Notes: a model not told the origin generated them from the letters alone. A DNA stretch of 64,000 bases from Sphingomonas sp. (GCF_025353885.1 NZ_JANXNX010000115.1:1-64000), one strand, 5' to 3'. Shown: positions 35,734-48,075, numbered from the stretch's first letter. Made by a program: numbers and translations.

Positions 35734-36874
35734 GGTACTGCTTGACTCCCCGTAAAGCTTTCAGCCTGTCACTCACCAGGTCGACGAGCCACCGCACAAG
35801 CGGCTTTAACCGTCCGCGTTGCATCTCCGTGACCTGCGCCACGACCGCGATAATGACCAGCGCAATCGTGGCGATAAGGACCGCCGATCTTTCATTCGGG
35901 AAATAGGCTGCGAGCACGGCTGTGACGACCAGGATCGCAGGCTGGTGCAATAGATAAAGTGTGAATGACCGGGCGACACCCCAACGGATCGGGGATCGGA
36001 AAAATCCTATAACGGCGTTCAGCTCCGGACCCAGTTGCTTGGCAGCCGTCAGGTTGAGCGCAATGCTGCAAGCGAGCATGGTGTCGGTCAACAGGTATCG
36101 CGACCACGCCATCTGGGTCCACCAAAAGTCATGGCCCAGACCGCGCTCCAGCCACTGTCCGCCAGCTCGTTGGAGGTCCAGATTATAATAAACGGCGAAC
36201 ACCACAGCTGGTTGTACGAACGCCAGCCAGATCATTGATTTCCGCCATCTCCTCGTGGCCGTTTCGCGAAAAGCCAGCCATCCCACTGCCCAGATCGGGA
36301 ACAGCAACATGATATTGGGGCTCGCGATCAGCATGACACCGGCAGTCAGGGCAATTCTGGTCCGACCCCGACAGTAAAACAGGGTCGCGAAAATCACATA
36401 ATACCAAAACTCGTAGCTGATCGACCAGAACGGGGTGTTCGACATAATCTGGATGGACACCCACGCTTCATTCAGCATTGTAGCACCCATTAGCAGGCGC
36501 AAGAAATCCGAGCCCGGCGGCGGCATCCCGCTATACAATTGTGGATCAATCGCTTGGCCGGTGCGGTCGAAAACATAGGTCAGCACAAGGCAAGGCAGCA
36601 CCACCGAATAAACGCGCGTGAGGCGAGCAACGGCATAGGCACGAACCCCTGCCGGTGGCCTTGGATCGACGCCGGTGGTCCGGGGGGGCGTGGTCGAAAA
36701 TGGGATGACAAAGCCGGATAATACGAAAAATACGACCACCGCCTCGTGGCCAAAGCTGTTCCACAACGCCTTCGACGCGCCGGTGTTTGGCAAGCCCGCG
36801 AGGTGAAAAACGAATACCTCCAGCGCGGCCGACAGCCGCAAGAGGTCGAAATACAAGGATTGTCCACGATGCAT
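35720..36874 (-). CDS. Acyltransferase family 3 membrane protein
   Basis: The 384-residue, roughly ten-helix integral membrane protein begins with 'LYFDLLRLSAALEVFVFHLA', the family's opening with the active-site histidine, and has 'VFFVLSGFVIPFSTT' and the Arg-rich loop 'AVARLTRVYSVVLPC'. It transfers acetyl or other acyl groups to extracytoplasmic sugars, as in exopolysaccharide or lipid A/O-antigen modification. It is coupled to the phosphatase by a 14-base overlap. Together with the deacetylase and ATP-grasp genes on the other strand it forms a small glycan-modification island lacking glycosyltransferases. Confidence 0.87.
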   Translation of the reverse strand: MHRGQSLYFDLLRLSAALEVFVFHLAGLPNTGASKALWNSFGHEAVVVFFVLSGFVIPFSTTPPRTTGVDPRPPAGVRAYAVARLTRVYSVVLPCLVLTYVFDRTGQAIDPQLYSGMPPPGSDFLRLLMGATMLNEAWVSIQIMSNTPFWSISYEFWYYVIFATLFYCRGRTRIALTAGVMLIASPNIMLLFPIWAVGWLAFRETATRRWRKSMIWLAFVQPAVVFAVYYNLDLQRAGGQWLERGLGHDFWWTQMAWSRYLLTDTMLACSIALNLTAAKQLGPELNAVIGFFRSPIRWGVARSFTLYLLHQPAILVVTAVLAAYFPNERSAVLIATIALVIIAVVAQVTEMQRGRLKPLVRWLVDLVSDRLKALRGVKQYRAQS

Positions 36875-37146
36875 AAATGATCTTCGAACGGATATTGAAC
36901 TGCCTATGACACGCCATACGGCGACTTTCCGCTAAAAACGTAGCGATCTGCGCTCTGCCACCCTTTTCAAATCGCCTGCGGACGCTAAGGCGCGGGGGCG
37001 GGGGAGCGAATTTCCGGGCCCTATTGGACAGGCGGTCCATGGCGTCCCCAGCTAGGGCATCCCTTAATGACCAACGGCCGCTATCCTGATCAGTCTGAGG
37101 CCTATGCGATACTGGTCCGGACAGCGTGCAAAAGCATCATGACGCG

Positions 37147-40100
37147 ATGATTTCCCGCGTTTTTATTGATCGACCGATCTTTGCTTGGGTGCTGGCGATC
37201 ATCGTCATGATGGCGGGCATAGGCGGCATCCTGGCGCTGCCGGTCGAACAATTTCCCGACATTGCGCCGCCTTCGGTCAACGTTCGCGCCAACTACCCCG
37301 GGGCATCGGCTGAAACGCTGGAATCAAGCGTCACTCAGGTAATTGAGCAGCAGCTGACGTCGATCGATGGCCTGCTCTATTTTTCGTCGCAATCCAGCTC
37401 GGCGGGATCGGTGTCGGTCACGGTGACCCTGGCCAAAGGAACTAATCCCGATATCGCGCAGGTGCAGGTCCAGAACAAGGTCCAGCAAGCGCTTCCCCGT
37501 TTGCCGCAGGCGGTCCAGCAACAGGGACTGGTCGTTACCAAATCATCGAGCGATCCGCTGATTATCGCTGCCATTTACGACGCGAGCGACCGGGCGACCA
37601 GTGCCGATATCGGGGATTATCTCGTCTCCAACCTGCAGGATTCGCTGTCGCGGCTGCCGGGCGTTGGTGATATCAACGTGTTCGGATCGCAATATGCGAT
37701 GCGGATCTGGATCGACCCGTTCAAGCTGGCGCGGGTCAAGTTGATGCCGAGCGATGTGCGGACGGCGATCGAGGCTCAGAACACCCAGGTCGCTGCCGGA
37801 CAGATTGGCGGCCAGCCGTCGCCCGATACGCAGATGCTGAATGCCACCATTACAGCGCGTTCGCGCCTAACCAGCGCCGAACAATTTCGTGACATCATCG
37901 TCAAGACGCAGACTGACGGATCGACCGTTAGGCTGCGCGATGTCGCCCGTGTCGAACTGGGCAGCGAAAGCTATTCTTCGATAAGCCGACTAAACGGTCA
38001 TCCCGCCGCAGGCATCGCGATCTCCCTTGCGCCCGGTGGGGATGCGCTGAAAACGGCTGAATTGGTTCGCAACGAGGTGCTCCACCAAGCGGAATCGTTT
38101 CCGTCGGGTTTCAACTACGCCTTCCCCTATGACGCGACCGCGTTCATCAAGCTTTCGATCAACGAAGTCATCAAGACATTGCTTGAGGCGGTCTTGTTGG
38201 TGGTGATTGTCATGTTCGTGTTCCTGCAAAGCTGGCGGGCAACCCTGATTCCGGCAATTGCCGTGCCAGTCGTTTTGCTGGGCACTTTCGGCGTGCTCGC
38301 CATAGCCGGCTATTCGATCAACACGCTGACACTGTTCGCCATGGTGCTGGCCATCGGGTTGCTGGTCGACGATGCCATTGTCGTGGTCGAGAATGTCGAG
38401 CGGGTTCTTGAGGAAAATCCCGACATGTCTCCCCGCGACGCGACCATACAGTCGATGGGTGAAATCCAGACGGCACTGATCGCTATCGCACTGGTGTTGA
38501 CGGCGGTATTCCTGCCGATGGCGTTCTTCGGCGGATCGACCGGTGCGATTTACCGTCAGTTTTCGATCACGATCGTGTCGGCGATGGTCCTGTCTGTGCT
38601 GGTGGCGCTCGTCCTGACGCCGGCGTTGGCGGCAACCCTCTTGAAGCGGCCCGATGTGCATGCCCAGGCGCAAGGCAACGGACTTGCTGCCAAAGCGCAT
38701 CGTCTTGGAGAAAAATTCAACGGCTGGTTCAATCGCACCGCCGATCGCTACCGTAACTCAATCGTCACGATCTGGGAGCGCCGTTATATCTCGCTCGGTG
38801 CTTACGCATTGGTGGTCGTGCTTCTGGTGGTCGTGTTTTTACGCCTGCCGACCAGCTTTTTGCCGAGCGAGGATCAGGGGCGAGCGCAGTTGCAATTTAC
38901 TTTGCCCCCAGGAGCGACCCAGGCGCGGACCATTGCTGCAGCCAAGGCGATCGAGGATTATTTCTACAAGAATGAAAAGGCCGACGTACCGATCGTCTAT
39001 ACGGTCGCGGGGCAGGGACAAGGTGGAGCAGGACAAAATGCCGGAAGAGGATTCATTGCCTTCTCGCCGTGGGACGAGCGTAGGGGTGAAGAACACAGCG
39101 CCGCCGGAATCGTAAAGCGCGTTACCGCGGGGCTGGCGAACTTGCGCGATGTGCAATTCTTTGCGCTCAATCCGCCGACCGTGCGTGGCCTCGGCAACTC
39201 GACCGGATTTACCGTCGAACTGCTCAACAGCGGTGGTCTCAGTCGCGAAGATTTCACGCAACGCAAGAATGCCTTGTTGGATGCAGCCCAAAGGGACGAT
39301 CAGCTTACCGCCGTCCGCCTCAACGGCCTTGAAGATACACCGACTCTCAACGTCGATATTGATCAGGAGAAGGTTGGCGCGCTAGGCCTCGTGCAATCGC
39401 AGGTCGATGCCACCCTATCCGCTGCCTGGGGGGGGAACTATATCAACGATTTCGTTGACAGGGGCCGGGTGAAGCGCGTTTATCTCCAGGGCGATGCCCA
39501 GTTTCGTAGCAAGCCTGACGACCTGTCGAACTGGTTTGTCCGATCGGCCAACGGTGAGATGGCGCCATTTTCCGCCTTTGCCACGACATCATGGCGAGTC
39601 GCTCCGGTGACGCTCAGCCGCTTCAATGGCTTGGCCGCATTCGAAATTCAGGGACAGGGAGCGGGTGGCGTCGGGTCTGGGGCCGCCATGAAGCGGATTG
39701 AGGCAATCGCGGCGACGCTACCGGGCACGTCGATTGCGTGGAGCGGTCTTTCGTATCAGGAGCGCCTATCCGGCGCACAGGCGCCCTATCTTTATGCGTT
39801 GTCGCTGGCGGTGATCTTCCTGTGTCTGGCGGCATTGTATGAAAGCTGGTCGATCCCGTTGTCGGTTATGCTTGTCATACCACTGGGACTGGTGGGGGCG
39901 GCGGTTGCGGTCGCCTTGCGGGGGTTGGACAACGACGTTTTTTTCCAGGTAGGCTTACTGACGACGATGGGGCTTTCCGCCAAGAATGCGATCCTGATCG
40001 TGGAGTTTGCAGAACTGGCCGAGAAACAGGGCAAGTCGGCTTTCGATGCGGCACTGGAAGCAGCACGCCTGCGATTGCGGCCGATCATCATGACCAGCCT

Positions 40101-40308
40101 CGCGTTTATTTTCGGTGTCATGCCGCTCGCTCTTTCGACGGGGGCAGGTGCCAAAAGCCGGGTGGCGATTGGTACTGCGGTCGTCGGGGGCACCCTGACC
40201 GCGACGCTGTTGGCAATATTCTTCGTGCCGCTGTTTTTCGTGCTCGTGCGCAAGATGTTCCACGGATCGGATGCGAGCTCCGGGCCGGCGCATTCAGAAT
40301 CCGACTAG
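37147..40308 (+). CDS. RND efflux transporter, HAE1/AcrB type
   Basis: The start is placed at ATG 37147 ('MISRVFIDRPIFAWVLAIIV'), the standard HAE1 opening; the track's GTG 37126 adds seven residues. The 1053-residue, 12-helix proton-driven pump shows the usual large periplasmic loops. Helix 4 carries 'FAMVLAIGLLVDDAIVVVEN' with the paired aspartates of the proton relay, and helix 10 carries 'MGLSAKNAILIVEFAE' with the conserved lysine. No membrane-fusion adaptor or outer-membrane channel gene is adjacent: the upstream 272-base gap (36875-37146) holds no ORF of note and the downstream gene is convergent kdpE with a 15-base overlap. It must borrow partners encoded elsewhere. Substrates are unknown. 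Confidence 0.93.
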   Translation: MISRVFIDRPIFAWVLAIIVMMAGIGGILALPVEQFPDIAPPSVNVRANYPGASAETLESSVTQVIEQQLTSIDGLLYFSSQSSSAGSVSVTVTLAKGTNPDIAQVQVQNKVQQALPRLPQAVQQQGLVVTKSSSDPLIIAAIYDASDRATSADIGDYLVSNLQDSLSRLPGVGDINVFGSQYAMRIWIDPFKLARVKLMPSDVRTAIEAQNTQVAAGQIGGQPSPDTQMLNATITARSRLTSAEQFRDIIVKTQTDGSTVRLRDVARVELGSESYSSISRLNGHPAAGIAISLAPGGDALKTAELVRNEVLHQAESFPSGFNYAFPYDATAFIKLSINEVIKTLLEAVLLVVIVMFVFLQSWRATLIPAIAVPVVLLGTFGVLAIAGYSINTLTLFAMVLAIGLLVDDAIVVVENVERVLEENPDMSPRDATIQSMGEIQTALIAIALVLTAVFLPMAFFGGSTGAIYRQFSITIVSAMVLSVLVALVLTPALAATLLKRPDVHAQAQGNGLAAKAHRLGEKFNGWFNRTADRYRNSIVTIWERRYISLGAYALVVVLLVVVFLRLPTSFLPSEDQGRAQLQFTLPPGATQARTIAAAKAIEDYFYKNEKADVPIVYTVAGQGQGGAGQNAGRGFIAFSPWDERRGEEHSAAGIVKRVTAGLANLRDVQFFALNPPTVRGLGNSTGFTVELLNSGGLSREDFTQRKNALLDAAQRDDQLTAVRLNGLEDTPTLNVDIDQEKVGALGLVQSQVDATLSAAWGGNYINDFVDRGRVKRVYLQGDAQFRSKPDDLSNWFVRSANGEMAPFSAFATTSWRVAPVTLSRFNGLAAFEIQGQGAGGVGSGAAMKRIEAIAATLPGTSIAWSGLSYQERLSGAQAPYLYALSLAVIFLCLAALYESWSIPLSVMLVIPLGLVGAAVAVALRGLDNDVFFQVGLLTTMGLSAKNAILIVEFAELAEKQGKSAFDAALEAARLRLRPIIMTSLAFIFGVMPLALSTGAGAKSRVAIGTAVVGGTLTATLLAIFFVPLFFVLVRKMFHGSDASSGPAHSESD

Positions 40309-40974
40309 ACGATAACCCACTCCTGGTTCATTCCTGATCAGCTCGGGGCTGGAAGGATCAATCTCCAGCTTCAGCCGCAACCCGCGAACCGCGACACGCA
40401 GATATTCGATGTCGGTCCGGTGCGCCTGACCCCATACGGTCGACAGTAACTCGGTATGCGTGATGACGCGGTCAAGATGGCGCGCGAGTTCGGTCAGAAC
40501 CCCATATTCTTTGGGGGTTAGGTGGATTTCATTGCCATCGCGCAAGACCTGCCGGGAAACGGTGTCGATAACAATGTTACGCACAGTCACCGGCCCGGAT
40601 GTCGAATTTCCCCCCGCGCGACGGCGCAGCGCCGCCCTGACGCGCGCCAGCAGTTCCTCGGTGTCGAATGGCTTCACCACATAGTCGTCGGCCCCAAGGT
40701 CGAGTGCTGCAACCTTCTCGCTGGTCGCATCACGCGCCGTCAGGACGATCAGCTCACGATCCATCGCCTTGATCAGAGGGATCAGTTCCAGGCCATCGCG
40801 GTCCGGCAGGCCGAGGTCGAGTAAGATCAGCTCGCAACCGGGCCGCCTGGCAATGACAAGAGCCTCGACGGCATTGGCCGCCTCATCGACCGCATAGCCA
40901 GCCCGTCCAAGCGCCGCATTGACCAGCCGGCGGATGGCAGGTTCATCATCGACGATCAAGATTTGTCCGGTCAC
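40294..40974 (-). CDS. kdpE: KdpE, OmpR-family response regulator for potassium uptake
   Basis: The start is GTG 40974, overlapping the kdpD stop as GTGA; the track start (41019) lies inside kdpD. The 226-residue product has the receiver domain 'QILIVDDEPAIRRLVNAALG' with the phospho-Asp in 'CELILLDLGLPDRDG' and the switch Lys in 'YVVKPFDTEELLAR'. The winged helix reads 'EIHLTPKEYGVLTELARHLD' and 'HRTDIEYLRVAVRGLRLKLE'. 'RNEPGVGYRLVGF' is a KdpE-like ending. It activates kdpFABC when KdpD signals low K+ or osmotic stress. Last gene of the kdp operon. Confidence 0.94.
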   Translation of the reverse strand: MTGQILIVDDEPAIRRLVNAALGRAGYAVDEAANAVEALVIARRPGCELILLDLGLPDRDGLELIPLIKAMDRELIVLTARDATSEKVAALDLGADDYVVKPFDTEELLARVRAALRRRAGGNSTSGPVTVRNIVIDTVSRQVLRDGNEIHLTPKEYGVLTELARHLDRVITHTELLSTVWGQAHRTDIEYLRVAVRGLRLKLEIDPSSPELIRNEPGVGYRLVGF

Positions 40975-43625
40975 TGGGCAGTGGCCGGCGTCACGCGACG
41001 CAGCATCGCCTCTGGCCAATCTATTTCGAAGCGAGCCCCACCATCTTCCCCATTTGCGGCCCGCACGGTCAGGCCCATGGCATCGGAAAACCCCTTTACG
41101 ATCGCCAGCCCCAGTCCCGTCCCGCCGCTCCGGTCGTCGCCCTCGACACGCGAAAACCGGAGGAAGATGTCGTTTTCACCGCCGAGCGGAAGGCCCGGAC
41201 CCTCATCGCCAACGACGAGGCGCAGGCCATTGCGAGAGCGCGTGGCCGTCACCGATATTCGACCAGAGACCGGCGAGAACTTGGCAGCATTGCTCAACAG
41301 GTTGATCAGGATATGATGGAGCATCCGGGGATCGGCCTGCACAAATGGCAGGTTGGGAGCGACGTCGAGAATAAGCTGGTGGGTCGCTAATTCGGCTCGC
41401 AGGTCCTGCGCGGCAGACGCAATCGCATCCACCAGATCGGTCGCCTCGCGCTTCATGACAAGCGCCCCCGTTTCCAGCCGGGTCATCTCCACGAGGTCGT
41501 CGAACACCCGCCGCAAACGACGCGCTTCGCTTTGCAGCAAATCCGATGTCTGGGATGATCCATGTTCGACGGCCAGGGCGTTGGCCGCAGCGACTACCGC
41601 GGTAAGCGGCGTTTTCAGGTCGTGGCCCAGAGAAGACAAAAGGGTAGCGCGCAGCTCGTCGCGTTGTTTGAGCGCGTCAACCTCCCACGCATTCGCTTCG
41701 ATCTTTAGCCGCTCATGGGCCAGTGCCGCCTGTCCGATGAGCGTTGAGAATAATATTCGCTTTTCCGTCGGCACCGGGTCGCCGGAGGTGGAACGCGCGA
41801 TACCCAGCACCCCCAATGTCCCCAGCGCCGTTATCAGCGGGTGAAATTGCCAGTCAGAGGCATTCAGTGTCTCGCTGTCGCGGCCCGACACGGTCCCCTG
41901 GTCGAAAGCCCATTCGGCGGCAGCAATGTCGACGGGGCCGAGCGATGGCTCATGGGGGCTGGCGCTAGTGACTTGCAGGGGCGAAGTTCGGCTGGTGAAC
42001 AATACGGTCGATACATCGAGCAAGGCGGAGATTTCTTCGCAAACTGCGTCCGCCGTGCCCTTTCCATCCGAGACCCCGGCCAGACGTTGCCCGAATGCGG
42101 CCAGTGCGGCATTCTCGGTCGCGGTGCGAGCACCGATCGTCGCCTCGCGCTTTAACCTACCTGTCATCTGACTGGCGATTGTGCCGACCATCACGAACAC
42201 GAGCAGCGTCACGACATTTCCGGGATCGCTGATCGTGAGGGTGTAAAGCGGCGGCAGGAAAAAGAAATTATAGGCGAGGGCGGCCGCAAAACTGGCGAGT
42301 AGGGATGACCGCAAGCCGAATAACGTTGCCGTGGCGATAACCGGGATAAGGTAGATAAGGTCGATTGAATTTGCTCCGACAAATGGCCTCATCAGAGCGG
42401 CCAAGGCGGTCGTCAATGCGATCAGGCCGAGGCTGCCGCCAAACCCGCGTATCGACCCCTTGCGTGTGACGGCGACATCTTCAGGCGGTGGAACGCCGTC
42501 GCTGACCGGCACGACATGGATCGCGACACCATCGAGTTGGCGCACGAGGTGGTCGACCACCGATCCGTGACGTAGTTCGAACCACCAGCTCCGGCGCGAT
42601 TTTCCGATCACGATGGCCGTGGCTCGGGTCTCGATGATGTGCGCGCATAGCCCGGCCAGAACGGTGCGAGCCGGGACAGTGACGATCGTTGCGCCCAATG
42701 CTGCGGCCAGCTTCAACGCGCCTGCCATGCGCTCGCGCGAAAGCGGGCCGAGTGTGGCGGTTCGCGGGGTTTCCACATTCACCGCCGTCCATGGCGCTCG
42801 CAATGCGTCGGCAAGGCGCTTGGTGGCCCGGATCAGTGCTTCGCTACCGGGTTGGTCGCCGACCGCCACGACCACCCGTTCGCCGGCTGCCCAGTTTCCG
42901 CTTTCTCCGGCCAGACGGATATGGTCGAGCATTTGCAAGTCGATTGCCTGTGCCGCCCGGCGCAGGGCCAGTTCACGCAAAGCGGACAAGTTCGACTTTG
43001 AGAAGAAATGCCCGAGCGCGCGCGATGCCTCGTGCGGGACGTAAACCTTGCCGTCCTTCAACCGCTCGATCAGTTCGTCGGGCGGAAGGTCGACGATCTC
43101 GATTTCGGCATCGTCGAGCATTGCGTCCGGCACCGTCTCGCGCACCCTGACGCGGGTGAAACCTGCCACGACGTCGTTCAGGCTTTCGACGTGTTGGATG
43201 TTGAGGGTCGTTAGGACGTTTATCCCGGCGTCGCGCAATTCCTCGATATCCTGCCAGCGTTTAGGGTGGCGACTGCCGGGGACGTTGGAATGCGCAAACT
43301 CGTCCACAAGAGCGACCGTCGGGTGGCGCGCCAGCAGCGCGTCAATGTCGAATTCGTGAAGTTTTTGCGCGCCGTAGGTCACCGCGCGGCGGGCGATGAC
43401 CTCGAAGGGCGCCACCAGCGCCTCCGTCTCGGGGCGGCCGTGGGTCTCGATAAAGCCCACGACCACATCGGTGTCGCCGCGAAGCATCTCGGCTCCCTCC
43501 CGCAGCATTTCATAGGTCTTGCCGACTCCCGGCGCGGCACCCAGGAATATCTTCAGCCGTCCACGCGCTTCCCGCTTTGCAACTTTCAGCAGTGCTTCGG
43601 GTGTCGGGCGGGGCAGGTCACTCAC
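40971..43625 (-). CDS. kdpD: KdpD, sensor histidine kinase
   Basis: GTG 43625 overlaps the kdpC stop (GTGA). The 884-residue product begins with the KdpD input domain and Walker A motif 'FLGAAPGVGKTYEMLREG' and 'TTLNIQHVESLNDVV'. A USP-like domain lies at about 250-370, four closely spaced helices at about 400-480 ('NSIDLIYLIPVIATATLFGL'), then a GAF region. The transmitter has phospho-His in 'LLSSLGHDLKTPLTAVVAAA', N-box 'HHILINLLSNAAKFSP' and G-boxes 'GDEGPGLPLG' and 'GGTGLGLAIVKGF'. It is a full-length, intact inner-membrane kinase/phosphatase for KdpE. Confidence 0.95.
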   Translation of the reverse strand: MSDLPRPTPEALLKVAKREARGRLKIFLGAAPGVGKTYEMLREGAEMLRGDTDVVVGFIETHGRPETEALVAPFEVIARRAVTYGAQKLHEFDIDALLARHPTVALVDEFAHSNVPGSRHPKRWQDIEELRDAGINVLTTLNIQHVESLNDVVAGFTRVRVRETVPDAMLDDAEIEIVDLPPDELIERLKDGKVYVPHEASRALGHFFSKSNLSALRELALRRAAQAIDLQMLDHIRLAGESGNWAAGERVVVAVGDQPGSEALIRATKRLADALRAPWTAVNVETPRTATLGPLSRERMAGALKLAAALGATIVTVPARTVLAGLCAHIIETRATAIVIGKSRRSWWFELRHGSVVDHLVRQLDGVAIHVVPVSDGVPPPEDVAVTRKGSIRGFGGSLGLIALTTALAALMRPFVGANSIDLIYLIPVIATATLFGLRSSLLASFAAALAYNFFFLPPLYTLTISDPGNVVTLLVFVMVGTIASQMTGRLKREATIGARTATENAALAAFGQRLAGVSDGKGTADAVCEEISALLDVSTVLFTSRTSPLQVTSASPHEPSLGPVDIAAAEWAFDQGTVSGRDSETLNASDWQFHPLITALGTLGVLGIARSTSGDPVPTEKRILFSTLIGQAALAHERLKIEANAWEVDALKQRDELRATLLSSLGHDLKTPLTAVVAAANALAVEHGSSQTSDLLQSEARRLRRVFDDLVEMTRLETGALVMKREATDLVDAIASAAQDLRAELATHQLILDVAPNLPFVQADPRMLHHILINLLSNAAKFSPVSGRISVTATRSRNGLRLVVGDEGPGLPLGGENDIFLRFSRVEGDDRSGGTGLGLAIVKGFSDAMGLTVRAANGEDGGARFEIDWPEAMLRRVTPATAQ

Positions 43626-44212
43626 TTGGATGTTTTAGCAGATAATCCGTCGATCTGTCGATTGAGCATCAGGACGTTTACATGGGCGTCGCCGATCAGG
43701 CCAAGCGCCGGAAAGGCGATAGCGTGCTCGACCTGTCGATGAAGCTCCGTTGCAGGCATGTTCCGCGCCTTGGCAATACGGCCGACTTGAGAAAAAGCCG
43801 CCTCCGGGCTGAGGTCAGGATCGAGCCCGGAAGCGGAAGTGGTGACGAGGTCGGCCGGAAGGGGCCCCGCCATTCCCTGTACGCGAGCCTCAGCGACCCG
43901 GTTCGCGATAGCATCACGCAAATCCTTTGATCCGGGCGCGAGGTTGGTCGCTCCCGATGCGCTGGCGTCGTACCCCTTGCCAGCGGCAGAAGCCCGAGGG
44001 TGGAAATAGCGTGCGCCAACAAATCCCTGGGCGATCAGCTCGGAGCCGACGACTGTGCCATTGGCAACGATCAGGCTGCCGTTGGCTTGGACCGGAAAGG
44101 CGACCTGCCCGAGCCCGGCAATCAAGGCGGGATAGGCAAGGCCGGTGATGCCCGCGAGCAGCAGGAGGATCACGACGGCAGGACGGATAGCGGTACGGAT
44201 TTCTGTCAACAT
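43622..44212 (-). CDS. kdpC: KdpC, potassium-transporting ATPase C subunit
   Basis: The start is ATG 44212 ('MLTEIRTAIRPAVVILLLLA'), with ribosome site TGAGGA overlapping the kdpB stop; the track start adds five residues. The 196-residue product has one N-terminal membrane helix followed by a periplasmic domain: 'GSELIAQGFVGARYFHPRAS', 'LVTTSASGLDPDLSPEAAFS' and 'NVLMLNRQIDGL'. It stabilises the KdpFABC complex and aids K+ delivery. Its stop overlaps kdpD. Confidence 0.95.
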   Translation of the reverse strand: MLTEIRTAIRPAVVILLLLAGITGLAYPALIAGLGQVAFPVQANGSLIVANGTVVGSELIAQGFVGARYFHPRASAAGKGYDASASGATNLAPGSKDLRDAIANRVAEARVQGMAGPLPADLVTTSASGLDPDLSPEAAFSQVGRIAKARNMPATELHRQVEHAIAFPALGLIGDAHVNVLMLNRQIDGLSAKTSK

Positions 44213-44223
44213 GTTGATTATCC

Positions 44224-46245
<2,022 letters not shown>

Positions 46246-46256
46246 TTCAAATACCC

Positions 46257-47960
46257 TTAAAGGACGGTGCCGGCGGCGATCTGCGCCTGGTCGGCAATCG
46301 GTCCGAGGACGAGTGCGGGCAGGAATGTCAGTCCGCCGACGATGACGATGACGGCCATGAGCAAGCCGATCCACAGCCCCCCGGTGGTCGGGAAAGATCC
46401 CGCACCTGCCGGGATGCGCTTCTTGGTGGCGAGACCGCCTGCGATGGCGAGGACGGGCAGGATCACCCCGAAGCGCCCGACGAACATGGCCAAGGCAAGC
46501 AGCAGATTATAAAAGGGTGTATTGCCCGTCAGCCCGCCGAAAGCTGAGCCGTTGTTCGCAGTCGCGCTGGTGAAAGCATACAGGATTTCGGAAAATCCAT
46601 GTGGCCCCTTGGCAAGCGGTCCCGCCAGCCCGGCGGGCAAGACGCTCGCCACCGCCGACAGGGCGAGGATCATCAAGGGCGGAATGACGATGGCGATGAC
46701 AGCCAGCTTCATTTCACGCGCTTCGATCTTTTTGCCGACATATTCGGGGGTCCTGCCGACCATCAACCCGGCGATGAACACCGCGAGAATACAATTGACC
46801 AGTACCGCATATAGTCCCGACCCGACCCCGCCGATCACCAGTTCGCCAAGCTGCATGTTAAACATGGCTATCATCCCGCCGAGCGGCATCAGGCTGTCAT
46901 GCGCCGCGATTACGGCCCCGGTGGACGTTGCCGTGGTTATCGTCGCGAACAGCGCGGAGGTCGCGACGCCGAAGCGAACTTCCTTTCCCTCCATGTTGCC
47001 GCCGACGATGCCGAGAGCGTGGTGGATGGGGTTGCCCGCCGCCTCTGCGCCATAAGTGACCGCGACACCGCCGACGAGCAGCAATAGCATGGCCGCCAGA
47101 ATCGCATAACCCTGGCGGATATTGCCTACCGCCTTGCCGAAGGTCAGCGTCAGGCCGGCACCGATCACGAGTATGCTGAGCATCTGGATGAAATTGACGA
47201 CGGCACTAGGATTTTCAAAGGGATGCGCTGAATTGGCGTTGAAGAATCCGCCACCGTTCGTGCCCAGCATCTTGATCGCGAGCTGCGACGCGACCGGTCC
47301 CAACGTCAGAACCTGCTTTGTCCCTTCGACCGTCGTGGCTGTTGCCGAAGCGGCAAACGTCTGTGGCACGCCGAGCGCCACATAGACTACGGCAAGGATG
47401 ATCGAGATAGGCAGCAGCAGATAAAGCGTCGTCCGGGTCACATCGACCCAAAAATTGCCGATCCCCATTCCTTGCTTGCGTGCAAACCCACGAATGAGTG
47501 CGAACGCGACTGCGATACCCGTGGCTGCAGAAAAGAAATTCTGAACGGTAAGGCCAAGCATCTGGGACAGGTGCGATAGCGTGCTTTCTCCACCATAATT
47601 CTGCCAGTTGGTATTCGTGACGAAACTGACCGCCGTGTTGAACGCCAGATAGTTTTCCACCGCCGGTAAGCCTTGCGGATTGAGGGGCAGGACGCCCTGA
47701 AGCTTCAAGATCGCGAAGAGCATGGCAAAGCCTGCAATATTGAAAACCATCAGCGCACAGGCGTAGCCGACCCAGCTTTGATCCTTGTTCGGGTCGATCC
47801 CGGCAAGTTTGTATAATCCCGTCTCGATCAAAACGAGCGGACGGGCAAGTGGCATCTCGCTACCGCTATACAGTGAATACATCCATGATCCCGCAGGCCG
47901 CGCCAGCGCAACCGTGACTGCTATGAAAAGGAGGATCATCCCCCAGCCGATAAGTGTCAT
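46257..47960 (-). CDS. kdpA: KdpA, potassium-binding channel subunit
   Basis: The 567-residue, ten-helix member of the superfamily of K+ transporters. Selectivity-filter-like segments are visible: '[20 protein letters not shown]', '[20 protein letters not shown]', '[20 protein letters not shown]' and '[20 protein letters not shown]'. It starts at ATG 47960 with GGGAGCG upstream, 13 bases after the kdpF stop. It binds and conducts K+ in the KdpFABC complex. Confidence 0.96.
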   Translation of the reverse strand: MTLIGWGMILLFIAVTVALARPAGSWMYSLYSGSEMPLARPLVLIETGLYKLAGIDPNKDQSWVGYACALMVFNIAGFAMLFAILKLQGVLPLNPQGLPAVENYLAFNTAVSFVTNTNWQNYGGESTLSHLSQMLGLTVQNFFSAATGIAVAFALIRGFARKQGMGIGNFWVDVTRTTLYLLLPISIILAVVYVALGVPQTFAASATATTVEGTKQVLTLGPVASQLAIKMLGTNGGGFFNANSAHPFENPSAVVNFIQMLSILVIGAGLTLTFGKAVGNIRQGYAILAAMLLLLVGGVAVTYGAEAAGNPIHHALGIVGGNMEGKEVRFGVATSALFATITTATSTGAVIAAHDSLMPLGGMIAMFNMQLGELVIGGVGSGLYAVLVNCILAVFIAGLMVGRTPEYVGKKIEAREMKLAVIAIVIPPLMILALSAVASVLPAGLAGPLAKGPHGFSEILYAFTSATANNGSAFGGLTGNTPFYNLLLALAMFVGRFGVILPVLAIAGGLATKKRIPAGAGSFPTTGGLWIGLLMAVIVIVGGLTFLPALVLGPIADQAQIAAGTVL

Positions 47961-47973
47961 TGCGTGCGCTCCC

Positions 47974-48063
47974 TCAATATCGTTCGGGACGTGCGAGCAC
48001 GGCCAGCAAATAGAAAAGCACGATTGCGGCGACGATCGCGCCGAGCAGAAGATCGATGGGCAT
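47974..48063 (-). CDS. kdpF: KdpF, 29-residue membrane peptide of the Kdp complex
   Basis: This gene is too short for the ORF track. ATG at 48063-48061 opens a frame of 29 codons ending in TGA at 47976-47974. The peptide is a single hydrophobic helix, '[20 protein letters not shown]', followed by the basic tail 'LARPERY', exactly the size and form of KdpF. It sits immediately before kdpA, the conserved kdpFABC order. It stabilises the complex by bridging KdpA and KdpB. Confidence 0.9.
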   Translation of the reverse strand: MPIDLLLGAIVAAIVLFYLLAVLARPERY

Positions 48064-48075
48064 TGGTCCGCCTGT

